Shown here: positions 49,285 through 61,809 of the stretch, in pieces
Numbering within the stretch: position 1 is the stretch's first letter
Layout: every line of letters starts with the position of its first letter
DNA from: DATGKG01 sp963783145
GTDB lineage: Bacteria > Desulfobacterota > Binatia > Binatales > Binataceae
Assembly (NCBI GenBank): GCA_963783145.1
Contig: CAWAMM010000003.1
Span: forward strand, 186,001 to 250,000
Direction: 5' to 3'
Length of the DNA: 64,000 bases
The notes under the pieces: model-generated
The model's input: the letters and a program-made list of their open reading frames with translations, nothing else
The model's database searches: none
What the model was told of the DNA's origin: nothing
Position numbers and translations under genes: made by a program

Positions 49285-50481
49285 ATGAGCGGTTACACCA
49301 TCATCGATGCCGACACCCATGTAACCGAGACACCAGAGGTGTGGACCAGTCGCGCGCCGGCCAGTATGCGCGACCGTGTTCCACGCATCGAGACGAACGC
49401 CAAAGGCACTCAGCGATGGGTGCTCGGAAACCAGAAAGGCTTCCTCGCGAATCCTGGTATGACCGCCACTGCCGGTCGCGGCAGCTTCAAAAATCCGCCG
49501 CGGAGCTACGAGGAAATGCATCCCGGGGCCTACGAGCCCAAGGCGCGCCTCAAATACATGGACGAGATGGGCATCTGGGCGATGGTGATGTATCCCAATG
49601 TCGGCGGCTTCGGCGCTCAACAATTTCTGAAGCTCGATGATCCCGAGTTGATGCTCGCCTGCGTGCGGATTTACAACGATTGGCAGACCGAATGGGCGTC
49701 GGCCGATTCGCGCCGCCTCCTTCCGATCACCTCGATCCCCTTCTGGGATGTTGCAGCGGCTGCCGAGGAGGTCCGCCGATGCGCCGCGATGGGCCATCGA
49801 GGAATTCTGTTCACCGGCGACCCGCAATACTTCGGGCAGCCGATACTCGGCGACCCACATTGGAATCCGCTCTGGCAGGTTGCCTGCGAACTTGATTTGC
49901 CGATTAGTTTTCACGTCGGTTCCGGCGATATGAACGAGGGATTGATCAAGAATCGCGTTTCGACTTACGGGCTGGCGGCGGCCTTCACCGCACTCGCCAT
50001 CGACATACTGCTGCAAAACGGCAAGCAGGTAAGCGATCTGATCATGTCAGGTGTGCTGAATCGCTATCCAGCGATCAAATTCGTCTCGGTCGAAAGCGGC
50101 ATCGGATGGATTCCGTTCGTGCTCGAAGCCATGGATTATCAATTCCAGGGCAACGATGTGCGCGGGGAACGTCCCGAGTTCGATCTGATGCCCTCAGAGT
50201 ATTTCGCGCGCAACATCTACGCCTGTTACTGGTTCGAGCAGGTCGCGCCGCGCCGGTTGATCGACAAGATCGGGGCAGACAACGTGATGTTCGAGACCGA
50301 TTTTCCGCATCCGACATCACTCTACGGCGAGGAGGTGCACGCTCGAATCCAAAGCGGGCTTTCAGATTGCGAAGCATCGGTCCGCCGCAAGATTCTTTGG
50401 GACAACGCGCAGAAGCTTTACAAAGTCGAAGGTCCTTCCGCCGCGGACGAAGCGAAGCATGCGGCGGCCACGGGCGCGTAA
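49285..50481 (+). CDS. Amidohydrolase_2 family metal-dependent hydrolase
   Basis: 398 residues. Metal-binding segments are IIDADTHVTE (Asp and His), LPISFHVGSGD, VESGIGWIPFVLEAMDYQF and MFETDFPHPTS. It is a homologue of the proteins at 45340 and 59703, not a close copy. A C-terminal Ala-rich tail is present. It follows the crotonase by 82 nt on the same strand and probably acts in the same pathway. Confidence 0.85.
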   Translation: MSGYTIIDADTHVTETPEVWTSRAPASMRDRVPRIETNAKGTQRWVLGNQKGFLANPGMTATAGRGSFKNPPRSYEEMHPGAYEPKARLKYMDEMGIWAMVMYPNVGGFGAQQFLKLDDPELMLACVRIYNDWQTEWASADSRRLLPITSIPFWDVAAAAEEVRRCAAMGHRGILFTGDPQYFGQPILGDPHWNPLWQVACELDLPISFHVGSGDMNEGLIKNRVSTYGLAAAFTALAIDILLQNGKQVSDLIMSGVLNRYPAIKFVSVESGIGWIPFVLEAMDYQFQGNDVRGERPEFDLMPSEYFARNIYACYWFEQVAPRRLIDKIGADNVMFETDFPHPTSLYGEEVHARIQSGLSDCEASVRRKILWDNAQKLYKVEGPSAADEAKHAAATGA

Positions 50482-50502
50482 CGCGTGCCACCAGCGACCT
50501 CT

Positions 50503-51606
50503 ATGAAAAGCGCTTTGGTTGTCGGCGGTACCGGTCCCAGCGGCCCCTTCCTGGTTAATGGCCTTCGTCAGCGCGGATACGCCGTGGCAATTCTCCATCG
50601 TGGGACGCACGAAATACCCGAGATTGGCCCCGACATCGAGCACATTCATGCCGACCCCCACTTTCGCGAGACTCTCGATCCCGCCATAAGAGGACGAACC
50701 TTCGACGTTGTGATCGCGACCTATGGACGCATCCGCATCATCGCAGAAGCGTTCGCCGGCAAGACTGGACAGTTCATCGGAATCGGCGGTGTCCCGGCCT
50801 ATCGGGGTTATTTCGTTCCTTCCGCGAATTTTCCGCATGGTCTGCCGATCCCGGTTCCCGAGACTGCACCCACGGTGGCGAGCGAAGCGGAACACCGTTT
50901 CTCATATCTGATTGCGAGCACCGAGCAGGCAGTTCTCACCGCCCATCCCCGCGGCACAGTCTACCGTTATCCTTATGTATACGGACCCTACCAGTTAGTG
51001 CCGCGCGAATGGTGCGTGATTCGGCGCGTGCTCGATCGGCGCCCGTTCATGATCCTGGCGGATGGCGGCCTCAGCTTGATGACGCATGGGTACGCGGGCA
51101 ACCTGGCTCATGGCGTACTGCTCGCGGTCGACCAGCCGGATGCGGCCGCCGCGCAGATCTACAATTGCGGCGATGATCGGCAATTCTCGGTTCGCCAGAT
51201 TGTCGAAATCATCGCCGATGAGCTGAATCACAAAATGGAGATCGTTAGCTTGCCGGCCAAGGTCGCTTATCCCGCGCGCGGCGTGAGTCTCGAAATAACG
51301 CCGCATCACAAGCTCCTGGACTTGCACAAGATCAAGCTGCAACTGGGATACCGCGATCCCCTACCGCCTGAAGAGGCGCTGCGACGCACCGTGCGATGGT
51401 ATCTCGAACACCAACCCGAGCGCGGTGGTGACCTCGAGCGGCGTCTTCAAGATCCGTTCGACTACGATGCCGAGGATCAGCTTGCCGCGATCTATCGGGA
51501 AGCGGCGGCACGGGCCCGCGCATTCCATCGCGAGGCGGTGCCCACGCCTCATCCCTATCCTCACCCGAAAGTTCCCAATCTCCCTCGCGACCATCGCAAT
51601 CGATAG
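50503..51606 (+). CDS. NAD-dependent epimerase/dehydratase-like (extended SDR) protein
   Basis: 367 residues from ATG 50503 (GTG 50485 possible). The glycine-rich motif is ALVVGGTGPSGPFLV. A YPYVYGPYQLVPREWCVI block, a YNCGDDRQFSVRQIVEIIADELN block and a Pro/His-rich tail follow. The classical YXXXK motif is not obvious, so it may be an atypical, possibly isomerase-like, member. It lies 21 nt after the amidohydrolase. Confidence 0.8.
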   Translation: MKSALVVGGTGPSGPFLVNGLRQRGYAVAILHRGTHEIPEIGPDIEHIHADPHFRETLDPAIRGRTFDVVIATYGRIRIIAEAFAGKTGQFIGIGGVPAYRGYFVPSANFPHGLPIPVPETAPTVASEAEHRFSYLIASTEQAVLTAHPRGTVYRYPYVYGPYQLVPREWCVIRRVLDRRPFMILADGGLSLMTHGYAGNLAHGVLLAVDQPDAAAAQIYNCGDDRQFSVRQIVEIIADELNHKMEIVSLPAKVAYPARGVSLEITPHHKLLDLHKIKLQLGYRDPLPPEEALRRTVRWYLEHQPERGGDLERRLQDPFDYDAEDQLAAIYREAAARARAFHREAVPTPHPYPHPKVPNLPRDHRNR

Positions 51607-51732
51607 GCGAGTCTGGCGCATGGCATCAAATCGGCATGGTGCTGTCCCGGCCCTCGTGGGAGGAACAATCGATTGCCAAGGTTTGCAACGCTGCCGTGGT
51701 GGGTTGTATGCAATGGACACCTTGGAGGAATC

Positions 51733-52290
51733 ATGAAGGCATCCATTCTCGCGATCGCATTGCTGCTCGCATTCACGTCCTCGACCATATTGGCCGCCGA
51801 TTCGGATGACACCGAACACGCGCTCAAGCTTGCGCCCGTGACCCTCAAGTATGATGCGAAGGATCGCGCGGCCATTGCGCGCGGCAGCTACCTGGTCAAT
51901 GCGGTGGGCGGATGCGTCAGTTGCCATACCATGCCGACCTTCGAGCCGGCCGGTGATCCCTTCAAGGGCGAGACCGAGAAACTCAACACCAAAAACTACC
52001 TTGCCGGCGGGAAATGCTTCGGGCCGAATCGCTCACCCAACATCACGCCCGACGACAAGGGGCTACCCGGCGGTTTGAGCCGTGCGGACTTCATCGAGAG
52101 TATTCGCACCGGCAAGGTTCATATGATGGAGGATGGCAAGAAACCGGATCCCAATGACATCCAGAAAGTGATGCCGTGGCCGGAATTTCGTGAAATGACC
52201 GACGACGATTTAGGTGCGGTGTATACCTATCTCGCGGCGATTCCGCACGCCGATCCCGCGAACACCAAATGCCCTCCTCCGAAGCACTGA
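51733..52290 (+). CDS. Periplasmic c-type cytochrome, single heme
   Basis: 185 residues from ATG 51733, with GGAGGA just upstream. A signal peptide (KASILAIALLLAFTSSTILA) precedes a class I cytochrome c. The heme motif CVSCH lies in YLVNAVGGCVSCHTMP, and the likely axial Met in KVMPWPEF. The pattern recalls the small cytochrome subunits of alcohol/aldehyde dehydrogenases. It may take electrons from an oxidation step in this cluster. The SDR gene starts 4 nt after its stop. Confidence 0.88.
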   Translation: MKASILAIALLLAFTSSTILAADSDDTEHALKLAPVTLKYDAKDRAAIARGSYLVNAVGGCVSCHTMPTFEPAGDPFKGETEKLNTKNYLAGGKCFGPNRSPNITPDDKGLPGGLSRADFIESIRTGKVHMMEDGKKPDPNDIQKVMPWPEFREMTDDDLGAVYTYLAAIPHADPANTKCPPPKH

Positions 52291-52294
52291 TATT

Positions 52295-53041
52295 ATGAAA
52301 GTCGCGATCGTCACCGGCGCGGGTACCGGAATCGGTAGGGCTGCTTCGTTGGAGTTGCTGAAAGAAGGCTTCGCCGTCGTGCTGGCCGGGCGTCGCGTCG
52401 AGCCGCTCGAGGCGACCGCGGCCGAAGCGAAAGCCTTGGGAGGGGAGACGCTGGTGGTTCCCACCGATGTCGCCGATCCAGCCGCGGTGAAAAATCTTTT
52501 CGCGAAAACCAAAGAAAAATTCGGTCGCCTCGACGTCCTCTTCAACAATGCGGGATTCGGCGGTCCGCCGGTCCTGCTGGAAGACCTGCCTTACGAGAAA
52601 TGGAAGGCGGTCGTCGATACCAATCTGACCGGCGCATTTTTATGCACCCAGGAGGCCTTCAAAATCATGAAGGCCCAGGATCCGCGCGGCGGACGCATCA
52701 TCAACAATGGTTCCATTTCGGCGCATAGCCCACGCCCCAATTCCGCCGCCTACACCGCCACCAAGCATGCGATGACGGGGCTGACCAAGGTGACCTCGCT
52801 CGATGGCCGCAAGTACGACATCGCCTGCGGTCAAATCGATATCGGCAACGCCGCCACCGAGATGACGCGTGGGATGGCGCGGGGCGTTCCGCAGCCCAAC
52901 GGCACCATGATGCCGGAACCGACCTTCGACGTGCATCATGTCGCGCGCGCGGTGGTTTACATGGCGACGCTGCCACTCGATGCCAACGTGCAGTTCATGA
53001 CCATCATGGCGACCAAGATGCCGCTGATCGGCCGCGGCTAG
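52295..53041 (+). CDS. Short-chain dehydrogenase/reductase
   Basis: 248 residues from ATG 52295. The cofactor motif is TGAGTGIG, the NNAG motif is LFNNAGFGG, and the catalytic Ser-Tyr-Lys set is in NGSISAHSPRPNSAAYTATKHAMTGL. Substrate is unknown, but context suggests oxidation of a hydroxyl in the alicyclic pathway. It follows the cytochrome gene by 4 nt and converges with the GFA gene. Confidence 0.93.
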   Translation: MKVAIVTGAGTGIGRAASLELLKEGFAVVLAGRRVEPLEATAAEAKALGGETLVVPTDVADPAAVKNLFAKTKEKFGRLDVLFNNAGFGGPPVLLEDLPYEKWKAVVDTNLTGAFLCTQEAFKIMKAQDPRGGRIINNGSISAHSPRPNSAAYTATKHAMTGLTKVTSLDGRKYDIACGQIDIGNAATEMTRGMARGVPQPNGTMMPEPTFDVHHVARAVVYMATLPLDANVQFMTIMATKMPLIGRG

Positions 53042-53073
53042 CCTCTGTCTTCGAATCGCTAACAGCCGCGACC

Positions 53074-53529
53074 TCACGCTTGCAGCCGCGCCAGGCTCTC
53101 CTTCGGCCACACCTTGGGAATCGGGTAGCCCGCTTCGAACGCGCGCGCATTCTTGGGGAGCTGGACCCACGGCAGTTTGCTACGCGTGAAGATGTGGACA
53201 TCGGGCGTGACCGCATCGGGAGTATCGAGGGTGCCTGCGCGCACGAACAGGCAATCACCGGGTGCGATGCTGTAGCGGCTCCATACGTAGGTCCCGCATC
53301 TATCGCAGAAGAAGGCCTCGTGGGTGTTGCCGCTGCCGCCCTTGAGTACGAACGATTTCGGCTCGGCGCCGCTGGCCTCGACAAACTTCCTCTCGATCCA
53401 GACGTTGATGACGTGCGGGCCGCCTGTTATGCGTTGGCAATCGCGGCAATGGCACGCGTGAACGATGAGTGGGCTGTTGGTTAGCTTGTATCGAATCACT
53501 CCGCAGGAGCATCCACCTTCCAGCGCCAT
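53074..53529 (-). CDS. GFA-domain (glutathione-dependent formaldehyde-activating-like) protein
   Basis: 151 residues from ATG 53529. The zinc ligands are visible as CSCGVIRY, CHCRDCQR and FFCDRCGTYVW. The fold is Mss4-like. Members with this domain range from formaldehyde activation to unknown roles; zinc binding is safe, the substrate is not. It is divergent from the AraC regulator and may be its target. Confidence 0.88.
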   Translation of the reverse strand: MALEGGCSCGVIRYKLTNSPLIVHACHCRDCQRITGGPHVINVWIERKFVEASGAEPKSFVLKGGSGNTHEAFFCDRCGTYVWSRYSIAPGDCLFVRAGTLDTPDAVTPDVHIFTRSKLPWVQLPKNARAFEAGYPIPKVWPKESLARLQA

Positions 53530-53544
53530 GACGTTTCGACTCCT

Positions 53545-53573
53545 TTTAGAACTTCGCACACGATGATTATAAT
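53545..53573 (+). promoter_or_regulatory. Candidate promoter for the AraC-type gene
   Basis: TTTAGA at 53545-53550, 17-nt spacer, perfect TATAAT at 53568-53573. The surrounding GATTATAATC is a palindrome, so a -10 exists on the minus strand also. Confidence 0.55.
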
Positions 53574-53602
53574 CCGGCACTATCTCGGAGACTTGGCAAA
53601 AA

Positions 53603-54484
53603 TTGCTCTCCCCTGAAACATCCGCTCGCGATCCGCTGACCGCCGCTCTGATGCGCAAGGAGCGCGATGGTGCACGCGGCGGCGGCCTCGGCAAGCTGGT
53701 GGCCGAGGGCGCGGGATGGCGCGTGCTCGATATCGTGTGTACGGCGGGCCCGCGCGATCGCCCCTTCGAAGAGCGCCACGCATGGACCTCAATCTCGATG
53801 GTGATGGCGGGGACCTTCGCCTATCGCGGCGATCGCGGATCGTCACTGATGTCGCCGGGAGCGCTGCTGCTCGGCAGTATCGGGCAGAGCTTCGAATGTT
53901 CCCATCAGCATGGCGCGAGCGATCGATGCCTCTCCTTTCAATTCGATCAGGATTTGTTCGAGAGTCTCGCGCGTGATGCGGGAGCTTCATGCGCCACTCT
54001 CAGTCACGATCGCATTCCACCGTTGCGCAGCCTCGCGCCGCTCACCGCGCGAGTCACCGCGGGACTGGATCATCCGGACTCCCTCGAGGAGGTCGGCCTC
54101 CAACTCGCAGGTGCGGTCATTCAAGTGGATTCCGACCGCGATACTTCCGCGAAGGCGCCGCGCGACCACACCTCGATCGCCGATGTGATCCGCCATCTGG
54201 AATCTCGCATCGACCAGCCGCATACGCTGGCCGAGCTTGCGAATCTCGCGGGACTCAGCCGCTACCACTTCCTGCGTACCTTCAGGCGCGTGACCGGTGT
54301 CACGCCACATCAATGGATTCTGCGCGCGCGGCTTCGCGAGGCGGCCCGGCGGATTGTATCGAGCAGGCAGCCCATTACGGAGATCGCGCTGGACGTCGGC
54401 TTCGAGGACTTGTCGAACTTCATCCGCGGCTTCCGCGCCGAGTTTGGAATCTCGCCGCGCCGCTATCGCGTCATCATGGCTTAG
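53603..54484 (+). CDS. AraC-family transcriptional regulator
   Basis: 293 residues from TTG 53603; ATG 53651 is an alternative. The C-terminal 100 residues hold the double HTH: TLAELANLAGLSRYHFLRTFRRVTGVTPHQWILRARLREAARRI and ITEIALDVGFEDLSNFIRGFRAEFGISPRRYR. The N-terminal half is a cupin-like sensing domain (weak). A VOC gene follows 14 nt later, so it may be regulated together with it. The GFA gene is divergent. Confidence 0.92.
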   Translation: MLSPETSARDPLTAALMRKERDGARGGGLGKLVAEGAGWRVLDIVCTAGPRDRPFEERHAWTSISMVMAGTFAYRGDRGSSLMSPGALLLGSIGQSFECSHQHGASDRCLSFQFDQDLFESLARDAGASCATLSHDRIPPLRSLAPLTARVTAGLDHPDSLEEVGLQLAGAVIQVDSDRDTSAKAPRDHTSIADVIRHLESRIDQPHTLAELANLAGLSRYHFLRTFRRVTGVTPHQWILRARLREAARRIVSSRQPITEIALDVGFEDLSNFIRGFRAEFGISPRRYRVIMA

Positions 54485-54498
54485 GACAGGAGGTTCAT

Positions 54499-54927
54499 AT
54501 GAAAGGCATTTCGCATCTGGCAATCGGGGTCAGCGATATGGAGCGATCGCTGCCGTTTTATCGCGACCTCCTCGGGCTCGAGGTGATGCTCGACAACGAG
54601 GAGACCGTGGGTCAGGGCAAGCGCCGCGCGATTTACATGCGATGGGGCGGTGACGGCGGCTTTCTGGTGCTTTCGCAGACGCTCGGACGCGAGCCCTCGG
54701 GCAAACCGCTGCGGCTGCATCAGGTCGGGATGCATCATTTCGCGTTCCTGGTGGATGACCTGCGCAGCCGAGTCGAGAAGCTCTCGCGTGCCGGCGTCAA
54801 GATTCTGGTCCCGCCGTACGAGGCTGATGCGCTCGCATACGGAGAGCGCGGCGGCGCGAAAGTGCTGACCTGCCTCTTCGAGGATCCCGACGGAACGATC
54901 CTGCAATTCGATCAGCGCTCGCCCTGA
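54499..54927 (+). CDS. VOC-family (glyoxalase/bleomycin-resistance fold) protein
   Basis: 142 residues from ATG 54499 with AGGAGG 6 nt upstream. Metal-type residues appear in ISHLAIGVSDMERSLPFYRDLLGLEV (His), VGMHHFAFLVDDL (His) and FEDPDGTILQF (Asp, Glu). The layout resembles dioxygenases and epimerases of the superfamily. Substrate is unknown. It follows the AraC-type gene closely. Confidence 0.9.
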   Translation: MKGISHLAIGVSDMERSLPFYRDLLGLEVMLDNEETVGQGKRRAIYMRWGGDGGFLVLSQTLGREPSGKPLRLHQVGMHHFAFLVDDLRSRVEKLSRAGVKILVPPYEADALAYGERGGAKVLTCLFEDPDGTILQFDQRSP

Positions 54928-55000
54928 GGATCGACCGCACGGTCGCCCACCCGGCGCGGGCTTCCTCGCGCTTTGCGCCAAGGAACCGTTGAGAGTTAAC

Positions 55001-55018
55001 TGCCCGTTAGAACGGGCA
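55001..55018 (+). promoter_or_regulatory. Inverted repeat directly before the nifJ start
   Basis: TGCCCGTT-AG-AACGGGCA, perfect 8-bp arms, ending 2 nt before the nifJ ATG. It occupies the place of the ribosome binding site. It is either an operator or an mRNA hairpin that controls initiation. A possible -35 TTGCGC and -10 TTAACT lie upstream. Confidence 0.5.
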
Positions 55019-55020
55019 TT

Positions 55021-58619
<3,599 letters not shown>

Positions 58620-58623
<4 letters not shown>

Positions 58624-59633
58624 TCGACCTCACAACCACATACTCGGGACTCGGCCTGAAAAATCCGCTGGTCGCATCGGCGTCGCCACTATGCGATTCG
58701 CTCGACAAGATTCGCAGCCTCGAGGATCACGGCATCGCGGCGGTGGTGCTCCCTTCGCTCTTCGAAGAGCAGCTTGCGGTGGAAGGTGAAACGCTCGATG
58801 AGGATCTGTTTCGCGGCGCCGAAAGTTTCGCGGAGTCGCTCAACTACTTTCCGGACCTCGCTACCTACAACCTCGGTCCCGCGGGCTATCTCGATCTGAT
58901 TCGCCGGGCCAAAGCGAGCGTCTCGATTCCCGTAATTGGCAGTCTCAACGGCGTTTCGGCCGGCGGATGGATTCGCTACGCGCGCGAGATCGAGCAGGCC
59001 GGCGCTGACGCGCTGGAGCTAAACCTGTACTCGATAGAGACCGACCCCGAACTCAGCGCGAGCCAGGTTGAACGCGCTTATATCGAGCTGGTTCGCGAGG
59101 TGAAACAAAGTGTAAAGATTCCCGTGGCGGTGAAGTTGTCGCCCTTCTTCAGCGCTCCCGCGAATTTCGCGAAACGACTCGACGGCGCCGGCGCCAACGC
59201 GCTGGTGCTGTTTAATCGCTTCTATCAGCCGGATCTGGATCTCGAACAACTCGAAGTGGTGCCGAACCTGGCGCTGAGCAGCCCGCAGGAGCTTCTGCTC
59301 AGGCTCCATTGGGTGGCGATCATCTTTGGCCATGTCGAGGCCGACCTCGCGATCACCGGCGGCGTGCATAGCGCGCACGATGTGCTGAAATCCGTGATGG
59401 CGGGCGCGCGCGTCACCATGATGACCTCGGCGCTGCTCCGCAACGGCCTCGAGCACCTCGGAGTCGTGCTGCGCGACCTCGCGAGCTGGATGGAGGAGCA
59501 TGAATACGAATCCATCCGCCAGATGCGTGGCAGCATGAGTCAGCGCAATGTGCCGAACCCGGCGGCCTTTCAGCGCGCCAACTACATCCGGGTGCTGAGC
59601 TCCTACACGCTGCGTGGCGCCTGGAACGGCTGA
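58620..59633 (+). CDS. Dihydroorotate dehydrogenase-like flavoprotein
   Basis: 337 residues from the ATG at 58620 that overlaps the nifJ stop (ATGA). It is a TIM-barrel related to DHOD, with PLVASASPLCD and an FMN-phosphate region ITGGVHSAHDVLKSVMAGARVTMM. The DHOD catalytic-base loop is not obvious, and the protein is not expected to be the biosynthetic PyrD. Such DHOD-like genes are found next to nifJ in several bacteria, which suggests a redox link to the oxidoreductase. Function is unknown. Confidence 0.85.
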
Positions 59634-59702
59634 GGTCATCTATCCTCGGGCGTTTGCACGCATCGAGGCGACTGGAGCAAGATCGCGCCAGAGGATTTGC
59701 GG

Positions 59703-60848
59703 ATGAAGTACGATTTCATCTCAGCTGATTGCCACATTGATCTGATTTGGCTACCGCCGGATCTGTTCACCTCCAACGCGCGCGCCGATCTGAAAGAGCG
59801 GATGCCTTACGTCACTGACACCCGCAAGGGCAAGATGTGGGTCGCCAAAAACGGCGCGATGTTCGGGCTGATGAACGGGATGGGTTCGGCGGGACGCCAA
59901 TACGTGCCGGGCCAGATCCATCGCTCCGACCGCATGGCATCGACAGGTCTGTACGATGACGGCCTCAAAGGCATTCGGCGGCTGACCGACCCGGAGTTGC
60001 GCCTCCAGGATCAGGAGCGCGACGGCGTTCAGGGCGAGGTCCTCTACGGCATCCTCGGCGCGAGCATGCGGCTCAAGGATGATGAGGCCGCGACCGAAAT
60101 GATTCGTGTCTACAATCAATGGCTCGCGGGCTTCTGCCGCACCCATCCGGGGCGTTATGCCGGGCTCGCTTCGATACCCAGCCACAGCATCGAGGCCGCG
60201 GTGGCCGAGGTGAAGCGCGTCGCGAAGGAAGGAGCGCTGCGCGGTCTCGATATCGCCAACCGCCCCGACATCGAGCCTTTCTGGGATCCGGTGTGGGAGC
60301 CGCTGTGGGCGGCCGCGGAAGAGGCCAACCTGCCGGTGCATCTGCATACCATCGGCGGAGCGTTTCCCGATTTGAGCAAATTCCCGCCCAAGGTCGGGCG
60401 CGCCGCGTTCGCGACGCTCATCACCAGCTTCCAGATGTACATGGCGGTGCCGCTGATGGCGATCATCTTCGGCGGCGTGCTCGAGCATCATCGTGGGCTC
60501 AAGATGGTCATCGGCGAGAGCGGCATCGGATGGCTGCCGTACATCCTCGACCACATGGACCTCGAATGGGAGGATCAATTCGCGGACCTCGATCTGAAGA
60601 TGAAGCCGAGCGAGTACTGGCATCGCCAGTGCTACGCGACCTACCAGAGCGATCGCATCGGCATCAAGATGCTTGACGAGATTGGCGAGGACAACATCAT
60701 GTGGGGCTCGGATTTCCCGCATCCCGACGGCATCTGGCCCGATTCGCAGGAATACATCGCACGCGAGCTGGGACATCTGCCGGCTGCGACGCGGCGCAAG
60801 ATCGTTTGCACCAATGCCGCCAAATTGTATGGATTTCCTGCCGCCTGA
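59703..60848 (+). CDS. Amidohydrolase_2 family metal-dependent hydrolase
   Basis: 381 residues from ATG 59703, with GAGG about 8 nt upstream. Metal-binding segments are ISADCHIDL, LPVHLHTIGGAF, VIGESGIGWLPYILDHMDLEWE and MWGSDFPHPDG. It is the third member of this family in the window. It stands 69 nt after the DHOD-like gene. No substrate can be assigned. Confidence 0.85.
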   Translation: MKYDFISADCHIDLIWLPPDLFTSNARADLKERMPYVTDTRKGKMWVAKNGAMFGLMNGMGSAGRQYVPGQIHRSDRMASTGLYDDGLKGIRRLTDPELRLQDQERDGVQGEVLYGILGASMRLKDDEAATEMIRVYNQWLAGFCRTHPGRYAGLASIPSHSIEAAVAEVKRVAKEGALRGLDIANRPDIEPFWDPVWEPLWAAAEEANLPVHLHTIGGAFPDLSKFPPKVGRAAFATLITSFQMYMAVPLMAIIFGGVLEHHRGLKMVIGESGIGWLPYILDHMDLEWEDQFADLDLKMKPSEYWHRQCYATYQSDRIGIKMLDEIGEDNIMWGSDFPHPDGIWPDSQEYIARELGHLPAATRRKIVCTNAAKLYGFPAA

Positions 60849-60869
60849 AATTGTGGCTCGGGGATTGGT

Positions 60870-61727
60870 TTAAGCCAGGCGGACGGCGCCTTGTCGAGGC
60901 GGGACGTCGCGGCCCTGGCGCCGGACCCAGACCTGGGTCAGCTCCACGCCGAGCAGAAAGATCAGCGCCGAGTAATAGGTCCACATCAGAATCAGCGCCA
61001 GCGATCCCGCCGCGCCATAAGCGCTGGCCTTTCCGGCATGCGCCAGATACATCGCGATCAGGAATTTTCCGACCACGAACAGAACCGCGATAAACACGCC
61101 GCCGACCCAGACATCGCTCCAGCGCAATTGCACATCGGGCAGCACCTTCAAAATCGCGGCGAAAACTACCGCGAACATCGCCAACGACGCGATCATCTCA
61201 CCGGCGTGCGCGGCGCCCGCAAACGGAATCATCTTCGCGAGTGCCGAGATCGCGGAACTCGCGGCGACCGAAATCATCGCGAGGAATCCCGCGCCGACCA
61301 GCAACAGGCCCGAGCGCAGCCGCTTCATCGCGAAATTGCGCAGACCCGAGCCGACCACTTTTACCTTCCAGGCTTTGTTCAGGCACTGCTGAAGTTGCAG
61401 CAGAACGCCGGTGGCGGAAAATATCAGACCAACAATTCCGAGTGCCGTTGCGACCAAACCGCCGGTGCGGTTCTGTGCCACGCTGCTGACCATGCCCTGG
61501 ATCTGCGCGGCGGCCTGCGGCCCCATCGCGCCGCTCAGCCTTGCCTCGATCTGTCCACTGGCGGCTTGTGGTCCGAGAACCAGACCTGCGATGAAGATAA
61601 CGATCAGCAGCAACGAGGGCAGCGCGAACAGCGTGGCGTAGGCCAGCGCGGCCGCCATCGACGGACATTCATCCTCGGAGAATTCGCGAAAAACGTGCTG
61701 CAGGAATTCCTTTGCGTTCGTCAGCAT
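60870..61727 (-). CDS. YihY/virulence factor BrkB family membrane protein
   Basis: 285 residues with about six membrane helices. The family start AFSEDECPSMAAALAYATLFALPSLLLIVI-like segment and the later LKVLPDVQLRWSDVWVGGVFIAVLFVVGKFLIAMYL and GAAGSLALILMWTYYSALIFLLGVELTQVW blocks match YihY. The family was once misnamed ribonuclease BN. Role is unknown. It converges with the amidohydrolase at 59703. Confidence 0.92.
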   Translation of the reverse strand: MLTNAKEFLQHVFREFSEDECPSMAAALAYATLFALPSLLLIVIFIAGLVLGPQAASGQIEARLSGAMGPQAAAQIQGMVSSVAQNRTGGLVATALGIVGLIFSATGVLLQLQQCLNKAWKVKVVGSGLRNFAMKRLRSGLLLVGAGFLAMISVAASSAISALAKMIPFAGAAHAGEMIASLAMFAVVFAAILKVLPDVQLRWSDVWVGGVFIAVLFVVGKFLIAMYLAHAGKASAYGAAGSLALILMWTYYSALIFLLGVELTQVWVRRQGRDVPPRQGAVRLA

Positions 61728-61809
61728 ATGGCCTCATCGATGCGCGATGCGTAGAACCAATTGGCGAGAGTACCGAGTGGCGGAAAGGCCTCCTGTTTGT
61801 GATCGAGCT

